Notes: generated by a model from the sequence alone, not told the origin. 45,190 nucleotides of DNA from Eubacteriales bacterium (GCA_029004515.1 JAQVYH010000010.1:1-45190); one strand, 5' to 3'; numbered from the stretch's first letter, positions 1 to 9,414 are shown. Made by a program: numbers and translations.

Positions 1-755
1 CTCTTGAGGTATCTCAAATAGCAAGAACTATCGCCAGATGCTTAAGACTTAATGAAGATTTAACAGAAGCTATTTCCTTAGGGCATGACCTTGGGCACAC
101 ACCTTTTGGACACGCTGGAGAGGATAAACTTAGTGAAATTTGTCCTTATGGATTTGACCATGCAAAACAAAGCCTTAGAATAGTTGACTTTCTTGAAAGC
201 GGAAAAGGATTGAACCTTACATACGAAGTAAGAGACGGGATAGCAAATCACACTAGCTGTTATGTATCCGAGACCCCGGAAGGTCAAATTGTACAATTTG
301 CTGATAGAATTGCCTATGTCAATCACGATATAGATGATGCTGTCCGTGGTGGTATAATAACAAATGATGACATTCCAAAGGAATGTACTGATATTCTTGG
401 CAAAACTCATTCTGATAGAATAGATACAATGATTCGAGCAGTCATCAATGTCAGCATGAATAAAAGTGAAGTATCAATGGCAGAACCGATATATTCAGCA
501 ATGCTTAATCTAAGGACTTTTATGTTTGAGAATGTATATATTGACTCTGTTGCAAAAGCAGAAGAGGAGAAGGCAACTAAGATTATTGAAGCCTTATATT
601 TCTACTATATAGATCACCCTGAAGAAATCAAAGAATACAACGATGGTGATGATGTTCACAGAATTGTTTGTGATTATATTGCAGGTATGTCAGACTCATA
701 TGCTATAAAGACATATAAGGACATATTTGTACCTAAAGCATGGCATGTAGTGTAA
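1..755 (+). CDS. dgt: dGTPase-like HD-domain triphosphohydrolase, 5' end missing
   Basis: This is the 3' part of a deoxyguanosinetriphosphate triphosphohydrolase, which hydrolyses dGTP to deoxyguanosine and triphosphate and helps balance dNTP pools. The open frame runs from base 3 with no start codon, so the gene begins outside the window. The metal-binding HD motif is visible as HDLGHTPFGH about 30 residues into the fragment, followed by FDHAKQSLR and, further on, DRIAYVNHDIDDA, another conserved HD-superfamily motif of this family. The C-terminal helical part ends at TAA. It lies just upstream of dnaG, the usual order in many Clostridia, but a terminator separates them. Substrate preference for dGTP over other dNTPs is inferred from family only. 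Confidence 0.9.
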   Translation, partial: LEVSQIARTIARCLRLNEDLTEAISLGHDLGHTPFGHAGEDKLSEICPYGFDHAKQSLRIVDFLESGKGLNLTYEVRDGIANHTSCYVSETPEGQIVQFADRIAYVNHDIDDAVRGGIITNDDIPKECTDILGKTHSDRIDTMIRAVINVSMNKSEVSMAEPIYSAMLNLRTFMFENVYIDSVAKAEEEKATKIIEALYFYYIDHPEEIKEYNDGDDVHRIVCDYIAGMSDSYAIKTYKDIFVPKAWHVV

Positions 756-772
756 TAATATCAATCAATCGA

Positions 773-813
773 GATGATAAATGCTCAATTCACAGCATTT
801 ATCATCTTTTTTA
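773..813 (+). terminator. Intrinsic terminator after dgt
   Basis: A 13-bp stem (GATGATAAATGCT paired with AGCATTTATCATC) with a short loop is followed by a run of T. It ends the dgt transcript before dnaG. Confidence 0.85.
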
Positions 814-831
814 TGTCTATACAACGGTTTA

Positions 832-859
832 TTGTAGTATTTTGTATAAATTATATACT
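832..859 (+). promoter_or_regulatory. Candidate sigma-A promoter for dnaG-rpoD
   Basis: TTGTAG at 832-837 and TATACT at 854-859 are separated by 16 bp, inside the 230-bp gap between the dgt terminator and dnaG. Both boxes are imperfect. The rest of the gap shows no gene. Confidence 0.35.
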
Positions 860-987
860 TTTAGCCAAAATATTTATGAATATTCTATTCCTGTAACTAC
901 CCGGATGTGTTGAATAAAAAAAGGAATCGTGCTAAAGATGTCGAAAGTGTAATTACAAAGAAATAATTAAGTATAATAGGAGCAATT

Positions 988-2712
988 ATGCCAAGTTTTT
1001 TTTCTGAAGAATTTATTCAAGAAGTTATATACAGGAATAATATAGAGGATATTATCTCAAGCTATACTCCTTTGAAGAAAGCTGGTAGAAGTTTAAAGGG
1101 ATTGTGTCCATTTCACAATGAAAAGACACCCTCTTTCTCAGTTTCATCGGATAAGCAATTATATCACTGCTTCGGTTGTGGTGAGAGCGGCACTGTATTA
1201 AACTTTATTATGAAAATCGAAAATTTGGATTTTGTGGAAGCTATCAAGTTTTTGGCTGATAGAGCCGGTATGGAAATACCAGTTACAAGCTATGAAAAAG
1301 GACATTCGAGAGAACTTATGCAAGCTATCTATGATATCAATAAAGAGGCGGCGTTGTATTATCACAAACAGCTTTTTACCGAAGAAGGAAAAGTAGCACT
1401 TAGTTATATAAAAGGTAGGCAGTTATCTCTTGAAACTACAAAACATTTTGCTCTAGGTTATGCTCCCAAGAACGGTGGATTAGTTAAACATCTTATATCT
1501 TTAGGTTATGATGAAGACACTATTCTAAAAGCTGACCTGACAGCGTCAACAAACAGCGGAAGAATATATGAAAGATTTTCTAACAAATTAATGTTCCCCA
1601 TTATAGATAAGAGAAAAAATGTTATTGGTTTTGGCGGAAGGGTTTTAGACGATTCAAAACCTAAGTATATTAACACATCTGATACTCTTGTATATGATAA
1701 AGGCAGAAACCTATTTGCTCTGAATTTTGCAAAAGATTCTCCTGCTGATTATATAATTTTAGTAGAAGGATATATGGATGTTATTTCTCTACATCAAAGT
1801 GGTATTACATCAGCTGTTGCATCTCTAGGTACAGCATTAACTCCAGAGCAGGCAAAGGCAATTAAAAGAACTAAACCTGAAGTTGTAATTGCCTATGATA
1901 GCGACGAGGCTGGACAAAAGGCTACAAGAAGAGCTATCGAAATTTTGACAGATGCAGGACTAGTTGTTCGTGTATTATCGCAAAAAAACAGCAAAGATCC
2001 TGATGACTTTATTAAAGAATTTGGCGCAGGTGCGTATATTGAACTTATAAATCAAGCACCGGTACAAATAGAATATAAAATCGCTAAATTTAAAGAAAAA
2101 TACAATCTTTCTATCCCACAAGATAAAGTTGAATATCTCAAAGAATTAGCAATTGAATTAGCTAAATTTGATAGCGCTGTAGAAAGAGAAGTTTATGCAA
2201 AAAAAACTGCGTCTGAAACAGGAATATCTGAAGATGCAATTTTATCTGAAATTGAACGAGTTCTGCAAGAAAGAAATAAGAATGCTCGCTTCCAGAGAAG
2301 TTTCTCGAAGCCGGAACAACCTTCAGGTGCAGTTAAAAGCATGGCTAGTTCAGAAAAACTTTTGATTGCTCTTATGTGTAATGATCCGTCAGTTATTAAA
2401 GCCATAAAAAGCAAGATCGATTTGGATTGTTATTCTTCCCAAATTTATAGAGAGATAATCAGTAAGCTTTATGAAGGCATTGACGTGAAAATACTGTTAA
2501 CCAACCCGGATTTTTCGGATGTATTGGCAGATATTATATTTGGCGATATAAGCATTGAAAATGTTCAAAATTCGCTTAATGAAATTATAAGAACCGTGTT
2601 GTTGGAGCACAATAAGAGATTGCAACAGGATGCAATTAATAATGGTGATATCAACAAGCTTAATCAGTTAATTAACGAAAGCAGGAGGATTGATTCCGAT
2701 GGGAAACAATAA
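988..2712 (+). CDS. dnaG: DNA primase
   Basis: DnaG makes the RNA primers for lagging-strand synthesis and works with the replicative helicase. All parts are visible in 574 residues, a little shorter than the usual ~600. The N-terminal CHC2 zinc finger has C40, H43, C61 and C64. The RNA-polymerase core contains [10 protein letters not shown] and FGGRVL near 196-220. The TOPRIM fold has the catalytic Glu in LVEGYMDV (E260) and the DSD metal site at 304-306. A C-terminal helicase-binding region follows. ATG 988 is chosen because AGGAG sits at 978-982. The 3' end overlaps rpoD by 14 bp, so the two are translated from one mRNA as in the classical macromolecular synthesis operon, here without rpsU. 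Confidence 0.98.
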   Translation: MPSFFSEEFIQEVIYRNNIEDIISSYTPLKKAGRSLKGLCPFHNEKTPSFSVSSDKQLYHCFGCGESGTVLNFIMKIENLDFVEAIKFLADRAGMEIPVTSYEKGHSRELMQAIYDINKEAALYYHKQLFTEEGKVALSYIKGRQLSLETTKHFALGYAPKNGGLVKHLISLGYDEDTILKADLTASTNSGRIYERFSNKLMFPIIDKRKNVIGFGGRVLDDSKPKYINTSDTLVYDKGRNLFALNFAKDSPADYIILVEGYMDVISLHQSGITSAVASLGTALTPEQAKAIKRTKPEVVIAYDSDEAGQKATRRAIEILTDAGLVVRVLSQKNSKDPDDFIKEFGAGAYIELINQAPVQIEYKIAKFKEKYNLSIPQDKVEYLKELAIELAKFDSAVEREVYAKKTASETGISEDAILSEIERVLQERNKNARFQRSFSKPEQPSGAVKSMASSEKLLIALMCNDPSVIKAIKSKIDLDCYSSQIYREIISKLYEGIDVKILLTNPDFSDVLADIIFGDISIENVQNSLNEIIRTVLLEHNKRLQQDAINNGDINKLNQLINESRRIDSDGKQ

Positions 2713-3853
2713 AAAACAAACTGAAATGTGTGAAGAGACTACAGACAATCTTACAAGAGAAGCTACACTCAGCATCGAAAGACAAAAACAAGCGCTTAAA
2801 CAGCTTATCGAAAAAGGTCGTAAAAAGAACCAATTATCTTACAGAGAAATTGCTGATACTTTGGAAGAAATTGAACTTGCACCGGAGCAAATAGAAAAGG
2901 TGTATGAACAAATCGAAAACTGCGGTATTGAGTTAGTTGGTGGAGATTTAGATGAGACAGAAGAAGACATTAAAATCGATGAAATTGAAGATGAAGAGAT
3001 AGACCTTACAATTCCAGATTCAATCACGATTGACGACCCTGTAAGAATGTATCTTAAAGAAATTGGTAAGGTTCCACTACTCACTTCTGAAGAAGAAATT
3101 GAACTTGCAAAAAAAATGATGGATGGGGATGAATACGCAAGAAAGCGTCTTTCAGAATCTAACCTTAGACTTGTTGTAAGTATTGCCAAAAGATATGTAG
3201 GTAGGGGTATGTTATTCCTTGATCTTATTCAAGAAGGTAACTTAGGCCTTATTAAAGCTGTAGAAAAATTTGATTATTCTAAAGGATACAAGTTCAGTAC
3301 TTATGCAACTTGGTGGATTAGACAGGCTATAACAAGAGCTATTGCTGACCAGGCAAGAACCATCAGAATTCCTGTTCATATGGTTGAGACAATTAACAAG
3401 TTAATCCGCGTTTCTCGTCAATTGTTGCAGGAATTAGGTAGAGAGCCTACCCCTGAAGAGATCGCTAAAGAACTTAATATTTCTGTTGACAAAGTTAGAG
3501 ATATTCAGAAAATTGCACAGGAACCGGTATCTTTAGAGACACCTATAGGCGAGGAAGAAGACAGCCACCTTGGCGATTTCATTCCAGATGACGATGCCCT
3601 TGCGCCTGCAGATGCTGCTTCATTTATGCTCCTTAAGGAGCAGTTAGTGGATGTTCTTTCATCATTATCAGACAGAGAAGAAAAAGTCTTAAGACTTCGT
3701 TTTGGTCTTGATGATGGTCGTAGCAGAACTCTCGAAGAAGTTGGTAGTGAGTTTGGCGTTACAAGAGAAAGAATCAGACAGATTGAAGCAAAAGCCCTTC
3801 GCAAGCTTCGCCATCCAAGTAGAAGTAAAAAACTAAAGGACTTTTTAGACTGA
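2699..3853 (+). CDS. rpoD: RNA polymerase primary sigma factor (sigma-70/SigA)
   Basis: This is the housekeeping sigma factor of 384 residues. A poorly conserved acidic N-terminal part (region 1.1-like) is followed by region 1.2 ([17 protein letters not shown]), regions 2.1-2.4 ([28 protein letters not shown]), region 3 and region 4 with the helix-turn-helix ([19 protein letters not shown]). ATG 2699 is preferred: AGGAGG at 2683-2688 lies 10 bases upstream, whereas the in-frame TTG at 2690 is only one base from it. It overlaps dnaG by 14 bp and shares a TGATG junction with trmK, so dnaG, rpoD and trmK are translationally coupled. Confidence 0.98.
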   Translation: MGNNKKQTEMCEETTDNLTREATLSIERQKQALKQLIEKGRKKNQLSYREIADTLEEIELAPEQIEKVYEQIENCGIELVGGDLDETEEDIKIDEIEDEEIDLTIPDSITIDDPVRMYLKEIGKVPLLTSEEEIELAKKMMDGDEYARKRLSESNLRLVVSIAKRYVGRGMLFLDLIQEGNLGLIKAVEKFDYSKGYKFSTYATWWIRQAITRAIADQARTIRIPVHMVETINKLIRVSRQLLQELGREPTPEEIAKELNISVDKVRDIQKIAQEPVSLETPIGEEEDSHLGDFIPDDDALAPADAASFMLLKEQLVDVLSSLSDREEKVLRLRFGLDDGRSRTLEEVGSEFGVTRERIRQIEAKALRKLRHPSRSKKLKDFLD

Positions 3854-4521
3854 TGATTGAACTTACTCCTAGACTTAAAACTATAGCTGATTTAGCTTGT
3901 TTAAATGGTGTACCTACAACTGTTTGTGATGTTGGCACCGACCATGGATATATCCCTGTTTATTTAGCACAACTAGGTGCAGAGCATGTAATTGCTACTG
4001 ATATTAGTGCACCATCAGCTCAGAAAGCTATTGATAATGCAACTAAATATTCAGTAAGCGAGATTCTTTCTGTACGAGTTGGAGATGGTCTTAATACTGT
4101 TAAGCATAACGAAGCCGAATGCGTAATTATTGCCGGCATGGGTGGACTTATGATTACGAAGATATTATCGGCATACATTCCAAAGGGTGTAAAAAACCTT
4201 GTTTTGCAGCCAATGCGTTCGGGCTATGAGTTACGACAGTATCTAGTTGATAATGGATTTTCCATTACAAAAGAAGTTCTTTGTGAGGATGATAACAGAA
4301 TCTATAATATTATGCTTGTTGATTATGGAACAGGCGACAATAATGATTTTAATCTGAATTACGGCAAGATTGATAGATCTCCTTTGTATTATAAATACAT
4401 AGAAAAAAGGAAAATATCATTGAGTAAAAAAATCGATGGGATTATTACTGGAGGGGGAATACCCGATAGTATCCTTGTTAAAAGATTGACTCAGTTAGAT
4501 GAAATTTTGGAAGGCAGGTGA
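3853..4521 (+). CDS. trmK: tRNA (adenine(22)-N(1))-methyltransferase
   Basis: The TrmK family makes m1A22 in the D-arm region of some tRNAs, using S-adenosylmethionine. The 222-residue protein has the Rossmann SAM motif VCDVGTDHGYIP near residues 25-36, the acidic strand end ATDIS, and the family signature IIAGMGG followed later by LVLQPMRSGYELR. A coiled C-terminal segment follows. Its ATG overlaps the rpoD stop by one base (TGATG), and its own stop overlaps the region of the Nif3-family start. The order rpoD-trmK-nif3 is widely conserved in Firmicutes, which supports the call. Confidence 0.93.
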   Translation: MIELTPRLKTIADLACLNGVPTTVCDVGTDHGYIPVYLAQLGAEHVIATDISAPSAQKAIDNATKYSVSEILSVRVGDGLNTVKHNEAECVIIAGMGGLMITKILSAYIPKGVKNLVLQPMRSGYELRQYLVDNGFSITKEVLCEDDNRIYNIMLVDYGTGDNNDFNLNYGKIDRSPLYYKYIEKRKISLSKKIDGIITGGGIPDSILVKRLTQLDEILEGR

Positions 4522-4526
4522 TACCA

Positions 4527-5294
4527 ATGTACTCTGTAGAGGATATAGAAAATCTTATAGAAAAATGGGCACCAAAAAGCTTATGCTGCGAAGGCGACAA
4601 TGTAGGTCTTTTAGTTGGACGGAAAAATGCTGATGTAAAAGGTGTTTTGGTTGCTTTTGAGGTAACTTCCGATATTATAGATGAAGCTATTGAAAAAGGT
4701 GCTAATTTAATTGTGTGTCATCACCCGCTCATATTTTATCCACTGCTTAATCGCGTCACAGATTGCGAATATGTACAGGGATTGGTTCTTCGACTAATCG
4801 AGAATCATATTTCACTCATTGCAGCTCATACAAATCTTGATTGGGCAGAAAATGGCGTAACGCAGACACTTGCTGAAAATCTTGGAATTGAGATAATTGA
4901 TAATCTTAAAGAAAATGAAGGTGTGTATGGTAATATAGAACCTAGAACCCTTATGGATTTTGCAAATGATGTAAAAGATGAATTAAGTTGTCCACACCTT
5001 AAATATGTAGGTGAAAATCAAAAGCTAATTAAGACTGTTGCTGTAGTTAGTGGCGGTGGAGGAGATTATATAAAATATGCTCTTGAACATGGGTGTGACG
5101 CCTTTGTATCGGCAGATTTTAAGTATCATCAAGCCCATATGGCATATGAAAATGATATAGCAATCATAGATGCTGGGCATTTTGAAACTGAAAATATTAT
5201 ACTAAGTAAAGTTTATGATTATCTTTGCGATAACACAAATGGTGTTCATATTTTCTTATCTAGTAGAAACAAATCATTTTATAAATACATTTAA
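4527..5294 (+). CDS. Nif3-like dinuclear metal centre protein (YqfO family)
   Basis: Members of the Nif3/DUF34 family are hexameric dinuclear-metal proteins. Some have been given GTP cyclohydrolase I type 2 activity, but the physiological role is not settled. Metal ligands are visible: HHP (H65-H66), HTNLDWAENG near residue 105, and GHFETEN near the C-terminus. At 255 residues this is the short form, without the PII-like insertion of Bacillus YqfO. A GTG at 4518 overlapping the trmK stop is an alternative start; ATG 4527 is preferred because GGCAGG sits at a normal distance and family members usually begin just before this point. Confidence 0.9.
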   Translation: MYSVEDIENLIEKWAPKSLCCEGDNVGLLVGRKNADVKGVLVAFEVTSDIIDEAIEKGANLIVCHHPLIFYPLLNRVTDCEYVQGLVLRLIENHISLIAAHTNLDWAENGVTQTLAENLGIEIIDNLKENEGVYGNIEPRTLMDFANDVKDELSCPHLKYVGENQKLIKTVAVVSGGGGDYIKYALEHGCDAFVSADFKYHQAHMAYENDIAIIDAGHFETENIILSKVYDYLCDNTNGVHIFLSSRNKSFYKYI

Positions 5295-5300
5295 TAATTA

Positions 5301-5636
5301 TTGAGTAAGTCAGACTGTCGCGGAGGTGGCAATTGCCATCGATGAGGAAAGTCCGGGCTTCATAGGGCAGGGTGCCGGGTAACTCCCGGTGGAGGCGACT
5401 CTAAGGATAGTGCAACAGAAATAGACTACCGCTTGCGGTACAGGTGGAAAGGCGAGGTAAAAGCTCACCGGCGTATAGGTAACTATGCGGCCATGTAAAC
5501 CCCATCCGATGCAACACCAACTGGAAGGCTTGAATCGGCCCGATTACTTCCGAAAGGTGGCTTGAGTGGTGTAGAGATACATCACCTAGATAGATGACAG
5601 TTTAATACAGAACCCGGCTTATAGATTTGCTCAATT
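5301..5636 (+). ncRNA. rnpB: RNase P RNA
   Basis: This is the catalytic RNA of ribonuclease P, which trims the 5' leader of tRNA precursors. The diagnostic 5' conserved block GAGGAAAGTCCGGGCTTC is at about 5342-5360, ACAGAA follows near 5414, and the conserved 3' block ACAGAACCCGGCTTATAG is at about 5607-5625. The ends pair as P1: TTGAGTAA near 5301 with TTGCTCAA near 5627. The arrangement resembles the ancestral A type, though I have not folded it. It lies between the Nif3-family gene and lexA and ends before a strong terminator. Exact ends are uncertain by a few bases. Confidence 0.95.
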
Positions 5637-5649
5637 ACTATTAAAACAA

Positions 5650-5684
5650 ACGGTGTGTATCTACCAATGATACACACCGTTTTA
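5650..5684. terminator. Bidirectional terminator between rnpB and lexA
   Basis: A perfect 12-bp stem (ACGGTGTGTATC with GATACACACCGT) has T runs on both strands, so it can end rnpB on the + strand and lexA on the - strand. Confidence 0.88.
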
Positions 5685-5687
5685 TTA

Positions 5688-6281
5688 TTAGAAAATTCTA
5701 TGCAAGCCAAGAACCTTGCCTACAATATACACTTTGTCTGAAATTATTGGTTGATAGTCAGCATTTTCCGGTTGAAGTCTGATCATATTATTCTCGTTAT
5801 AATAAGTTTTAACTGTAGTAGCATCATCCACCATAGCTACTACAACGTCGCCATTTTCAGCTGTGCGCTGTTGTTTTACTATGATATAGTCTCCCTCGTG
5901 TATTCCTTTTTCAATCATGCTGTCGCCATGTACTTTTAGTATAAATAAATCATCTGAACTACCATAGATGTCAGGTAGCTGAATGTAGCCTTCTATATTC
6001 TCGAACTCCACTAATGGCTGACCTGCTACTATTGTTCCAAGCAATGGAGCTGATATGATTTTACTCCTCTGAGATTCAACAGGCATTATTGCTCTTTTTT
6101 TCTGTTCCATTCTGCTAATTAAGCCTTTTTCCGATAATCTTTTGATGTATCCTTGAACAGTAGAGGTAGAGGAGATTGACAATCCTTTGCATATCTCTCT
6201 CATAGATGGAGCAAATCCATTATTATTAACGTATTCAACGATATAATCATAAATTTGTTTTTCTCTTAATTCTTTATTCAT
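5688..6281 (-). CDS. lexA: LexA repressor (SOS response)
   Basis: LexA binds operators of SOS genes and cleaves itself when activated RecA-ssDNA appears. The 197-residue protein has the N-terminal winged helix-turn-helix (APSMREICKGLSISSTSTVQGYIKRL, about 24-49) and the S24-type C-terminal domain. The Ala-Gly cleavage site is A86-G87 (TIVAGQPL), with catalytic S121 (HGDSM) and K158 (TTVKTY). ATG 6281 abuts the stop of the recombinase gene, so lexA is probably cotranscribed with it. A likely target operator lies before dinB at 36773-36786. I see no LexA box directly upstream of lexA or of the recombinase gene. Confidence 0.97.
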   Translation of the reverse strand: MNKELREKQIYDYIVEYVNNNGFAPSMREICKGLSISSTSTVQGYIKRLSEKGLISRMEQKKRAIMPVESQRSKIISAPLLGTIVAGQPLVEFENIEGYIQLPDIYGSSDDLFILKVHGDSMIEKGIHEGDYIIVKQQRTAENGDVVVAMVDDATTVKTYYNENNMIRLQPENADYQPIISDKVYIVGKVLGLHRIF

Positions 6282-7283
6282 TTAATCACCTTTCTTTTCG
6301 TCAGAAAGAGGGTTTCTTTCCACCGCAGAGCGCAATCTTTCATCATCTAGATGAGTGTATATCTCTGTAGTGGATAGTGTTGCGTGTCCAAGAATCTCTT
6401 GTAATATTCTTATGTCAACATTGCCATATTTGTACATTAAGGTTGCGGCGGTGTGTCTTAATTTATGAGTGGAGTACTGCGTTGTGTCTATTCCTGCTAA
6501 ATCCATATACTTTTTTACTATATTCTGCACTCCACGCTGACCTAATCGAGTTTTGTTCTTATTAAGAAACAGAGCATCCTGATCCTTAACACCATCATGC
6601 GGTCTTACCTCAAGATATTTGTCGAGCGCTGAAACGCAAGAGTTATTCAAATATATTTTTCTTTGTTTGTTGCCCTTACCTGTGACGGTAAGAGAATTGT
6701 TTCTGATACTGCTTATATTAATGCCTACCAATTCTGATAATCGCATACCACAGTTTAAAAATAAAGTGAGTATAAGATAATCTCTTTCGGCATTTGGACC
6801 ATCAACAGCGCTTAGAAGAGCTTTGCTCTCAGTAAGTTCTAAATATTTAGGGAGCTTTTTTTCAACTTTAGGAAGCTCCAATCTAGCTGCAGGATTCTCT
6901 TCAATGTATTTTGCATTGTGCATATATTGGAAAAATGAGCGTAAGCTGGATATTTTTCTTGAACGGGACTTTGCAGTATTGTATCTCGCCCGTTTTAAAT
7001 ATGCCATATACTCGTGTAAATCCTGAATATCGATATCTTTTAAAATATCTAACGATATATCGCATATTTTTATATTTCTAAGTGATTCAATAGCCTCATC
7101 AGGATTGTTAGAATAAAAGCCTTTTGGCTCTGGAATCATACTAAAGTAAACCTTAAGAAATCGGAAGAAGGTACGAAGGTCAGAATGATATGCATCGGTA
7201 GTATTTTTTGATGTACCTTTAATAGTATCAATATGAATTAAGAATTCTCTTAAAAATTTAGGACAATCTGAGTAAGGTCTCAT
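6282..7283 (-). CDS. Tyrosine recombinase, XerC/XerD type
   Basis: This 333-residue site-specific recombinase has all expected active-site residues: R181 (NCGMRLSEL), K203 (TGKGNKQR), H273 and R276 (HKLRHTAATLM), H300 (LGHATLSTT) and the nucleophile Y309 (EIYTH). The N-terminal SAM-like core-binding domain covers about 1-130 and contains a longer linker (about 48-75) than typical 300-residue XerC or XerD. The family resolves chromosome dimers at dif, but stand-alone relatives exist and I cannot tell which role applies here. The start ATG 7283 has GGGGGTG upstream. Its stop touches the lexA start codon, which suggests an operon. Confidence 0.9.
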   Translation of the reverse strand: MRPYSDCPKFLREFLIHIDTIKGTSKNTTDAYHSDLRTFFRFLKVYFSMIPEPKGFYSNNPDEAIESLRNIKICDISLDILKDIDIQDLHEYMAYLKRARYNTAKSRSRKISSLRSFFQYMHNAKYIEENPAARLELPKVEKKLPKYLELTESKALLSAVDGPNAERDYLILTLFLNCGMRLSELVGINISSIRNNSLTVTGKGNKQRKIYLNNSCVSALDKYLEVRPHDGVKDQDALFLNKNKTRLGQRGVQNIVKKYMDLAGIDTTQYSTHKLRHTAATLMYKYGNVDIRILQEILGHATLSTTEIYTHLDDERLRSAVERNPLSDEKKGD

Positions 7284-7873
7284 TTTTTCACCCCCAAGAT
7301 AGATTTGTTAGATAATGCAATATAACAGGAAATATTTCGTTGTTTTATTTTTCATCAAATGACCTAAGGTATTAAAAAGAAAAAATAAAGCAACAGAAAC
7401 AAGTGGTAAATTTGAATGTTTTTTAATAAATATATTGAAACAAATATCATGAAGTTAAATAATAGAAAATCAAAGAAAGCAATAATATTATAGCTTGTAC
7501 AAAATTATTTCTCATAACTACTAATAAAAAACAGAAATAGATAATTTATTAATTAGTAGTGCGTATATTAATGATATGATAGTGCTTAAATATATAAAAG
7601 TCAGTAAAATAGCGGTTTATAAAGGGTACTCTCTTCCATCCAACTTCGTGAAATTTTTATTTCACGAAGTTGCGTATATTGAATATTTTGAGATTTTCCT
7701 CTATACCCTCTACTAGCGTCATATAGGTATTAAGTGTTTTCAATGAATTTCTTCTTGTTATACGTGTAAGTGATATCACAATCATTGTAAGCATCCCGCT
7801 GATGTTCATATCTATATCTTACTATTTTTAATATCACAGGTTGTAGTATCATCACCATGCTTCTTCAAATGCA
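7284..7873. other. Gene-poor gap between recombinase and znuB
   Basis: The 590 bases are very AT-rich and hold no convincing gene. The left part must contain the promoter of the recombinase-lexA pair. The right part (about 7600-7870) on the - strand carries short frames with some coding feel: one of 50 codons from 7809 (N-terminus MNISGMLTMIV) and another open stretch of about 90 codons broken by one TAA. Neither has a good ribosome binding site or a recognisable family. They could be decayed remains of a gene after znuB, such as a metal-binding lipoprotein or regulator, but this is speculation. Confidence 0.4.
7641..7672. repeat. Perfect 14-bp stem hairpin
   Basis: CAACTTCGTGAAAT is followed by TTTT and its exact reverse complement. 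No T run follows on either strand, so it is not a standard intrinsic terminator, though it may end or stabilise the znuCB transcript. Confidence 0.7.
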
Positions 7874-8677
7874 TTACCTTCTTATCAGCCTAGTTGCACT
7901 TGCTATTAAATATACAATCAGGTTAGAAAAAACTATTGTAGCACCTGTTGGTGTACTCCAAATTACTGATAGAATCATTCCGGTTATCAAACAAAATACT
8001 GATACGAAAATTGAAGATACTACTACTCCTCTGTATGACTTTAATATTTTCATAGAGGTCAGTCCTGGGAAAATTATTAAGCTGGAAACTAATAGCGCAC
8101 CCATCATCCTCATTCCCAGTACTACAGTTATTGCTGTTAAAATTGCAATAATGGTATTATAGAATTTTACATCAATTCCTATTGCCTGCGCATATGTTTC
8201 ATCAAATGTTACCATGAATATTCTATTATAGAACAAAAAGTATGTAACTACCACTGCTATCGATAGTATCACTGTCAAGATAACATCGTTTTTAGTTAAT
8301 GAAAGGATACTTCCAAACATATAATTGTTAACATCCATATTCATACCGGATGAAAGCGAAACAACCATGATACCAATTGCTAAGGCACTACTGGATATAA
8401 GTGCTATAGCTGCATCACCTTTTACACTCTTTTCGTTAATCTTCAAAAGAATAAACGAAGCAATGACAACACAAGGAATAGCTACATACATTGGGGTTAG
8501 GTTTAATGCAACAGCTATAGCCAAAGCACCAAAGCCTACATGGGATAAACCATCCCCAATCATTGAACATCGTTTTAGTACTAATGTCACGCCTAACAGT
8601 GACGAACACACCGACAGCAATATACCAACTATTAATGCTCTTTGAAAAAAACTATATGTTAACATTTGTTCCATCAT
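7874..8677 (-). CDS. znuB: Metal ABC transporter permease (ZnuB/MntB family, ABC-3)
   Basis: This inner-membrane permease of the ABC-3 family, 267 residues, forms the channel for Zn2+ or Mn2+ uptake. It is hydrophobic throughout with about eight to nine membrane segments. The family motif around GDGLSHVGFGALAIAV (about 42-57) is present, as is GMRMMGALLVSSLIIFPG near 185-202, typical of this family. Its ATG start overlaps the znuC stop, so the two are coupled. ATG 8674, one codon on, is an equally possible start. No solute-binding protein gene is next to it, so the metal cannot be read from context. Confidence 0.9.
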   Translation of the reverse strand: MMEQMLTYSFFQRALIVGILLSVCSSLLGVTLVLKRCSMIGDGLSHVGFGALAIAVALNLTPMYVAIPCVVIASFILLKINEKSVKGDAAIALISSSALAIGIMVVSLSSGMNMDVNNYMFGSILSLTKNDVILTVILSIAVVVTYFLFYNRIFMVTFDETYAQAIGIDVKFYNTIIAILTAITVVLGMRMMGALLVSSLIIFPGLTSMKILKSYRGVVVSSIFVSVFCLITGMILSVIWSTPTGATIVFSNLIVYLIASATRLIRR

Positions 8678-9381
8678 ATCATTTTACCTCTTAAGTATTT
8701 CTTTCCGACTTCGCTATCTATATACTCTTCCTTTGTTCCAAAAAAATGACCTTCTGTCCCTAAATGTAGAATTTTATTAGCATACTTTAAGGAGCTATCT
8801 ACATCGTGAGAAACCATAATCATCGTGATTTTTTGTTCTTTATTTAGAGATGCAATCAGCGAATATAACTCTTTGGTTATCTTATGATCAAGTCCTGTTA
8901 CTGGCTCATCAAGCAACAACACTCTTTTTGATGCACAAAGTGCTCTGGCTAACAGCACTCTTTGTTTCTGTCCACCAGAAAGTTCAATGTATTGTTTGTT
9001 TTTTATATCCAAAATATTAAATAGCTTCATCGCTTTATAAGCAGCGTCTTTGTCAGCTTTAGAATAAAAAAGAGTAGATTTAGAATTGCTAGATGTTCCT
9101 GTGATTACAATTTCAAAGACATTTGCAGGAAAATCTGATTGATGCTCTTTTAATTGAGGCAGGTAGCCAATATCTCTGTTAGAAAAATCATTAGAGAACT
9201 CAATTGTTCCATTCATTGGGCGGTTCATTGATAGCAGGGCCTTGATAAGGGTGCTTTTTCCAGTTCCATTTTCACCCAATATACATAGATAATCTGCTTC
9301 TTCTATACTTAAGTTAATATTTTCTACTACTACTTTTCCTGCATAACCCAAAGTAATATTTTTACAAGTTATTAGTGACAA
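8674..9381 (-). CDS. znuC: Metal ABC transporter ATPase (ZnuC/MntA-type)
   Basis: This 235-residue ABC ATPase energises import of Zn2+ or Mn2+ through the neighbouring permease. The Walker A motif GENGTGKST is at about 35-43, the signature LSGGQKQRVLLARAL near 133-147 and Walker B VLLLDEPVTGLD near 153-164, followed by the His-switch in VSHD. The start is TTG 9381: GAGGTG lies seven bases before it and no better start exists. The gene has a near-consensus promoter that contains a LexA-like box and is followed by a separate dyad (see those entries). Usual Zur or MntR control may act at the dyad. Confidence 0.9.
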   Translation of the reverse strand: MSLITCKNITLGYAGKVVVENINLSIEEADYLCILGENGTGKSTLIKALLSMNRPMNGTIEFSNDFSNRDIGYLPQLKEHQSDFPANVFEIVITGTSSNSKSTLFYSKADKDAAYKAMKLFNILDIKNKQYIELSGGQKQRVLLARALCASKRVLLLDEPVTGLDHKITKELYSLIASLNKEQKITMIMVSHDVDSSLKYANKILHLGTEGHFFGTKEEYIDSEVGKKYLRGKMI

Positions 9382-9401
9382 TTTGCTGCACCTCTATCTA
9401 G

Positions 9402-9414
9402 TTAGTATAACTAA
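9402..9414. promoter_or_regulatory. Dyad operator candidate before znuC
   Basis: TTAGTATAACTAA is a perfect 5-bp inverted repeat around ATA, placed just downstream of the -10 box, where it would cover the transcription start. Its TTAG/CTAA half-sites recall DtxR/MntR-family operators, but the match is loose. Confidence 0.4.

Noticed and set aside
2690-2698. TTG 2690 as the rpoD start
   Set aside because: It is one base after AGGAGG; ATG 2699 has normal spacing.
7857-8162. A 101-residue + strand frame overlapping znuB
   Set aside because: It is the complement of the znuB coding sequence with no supporting signals.
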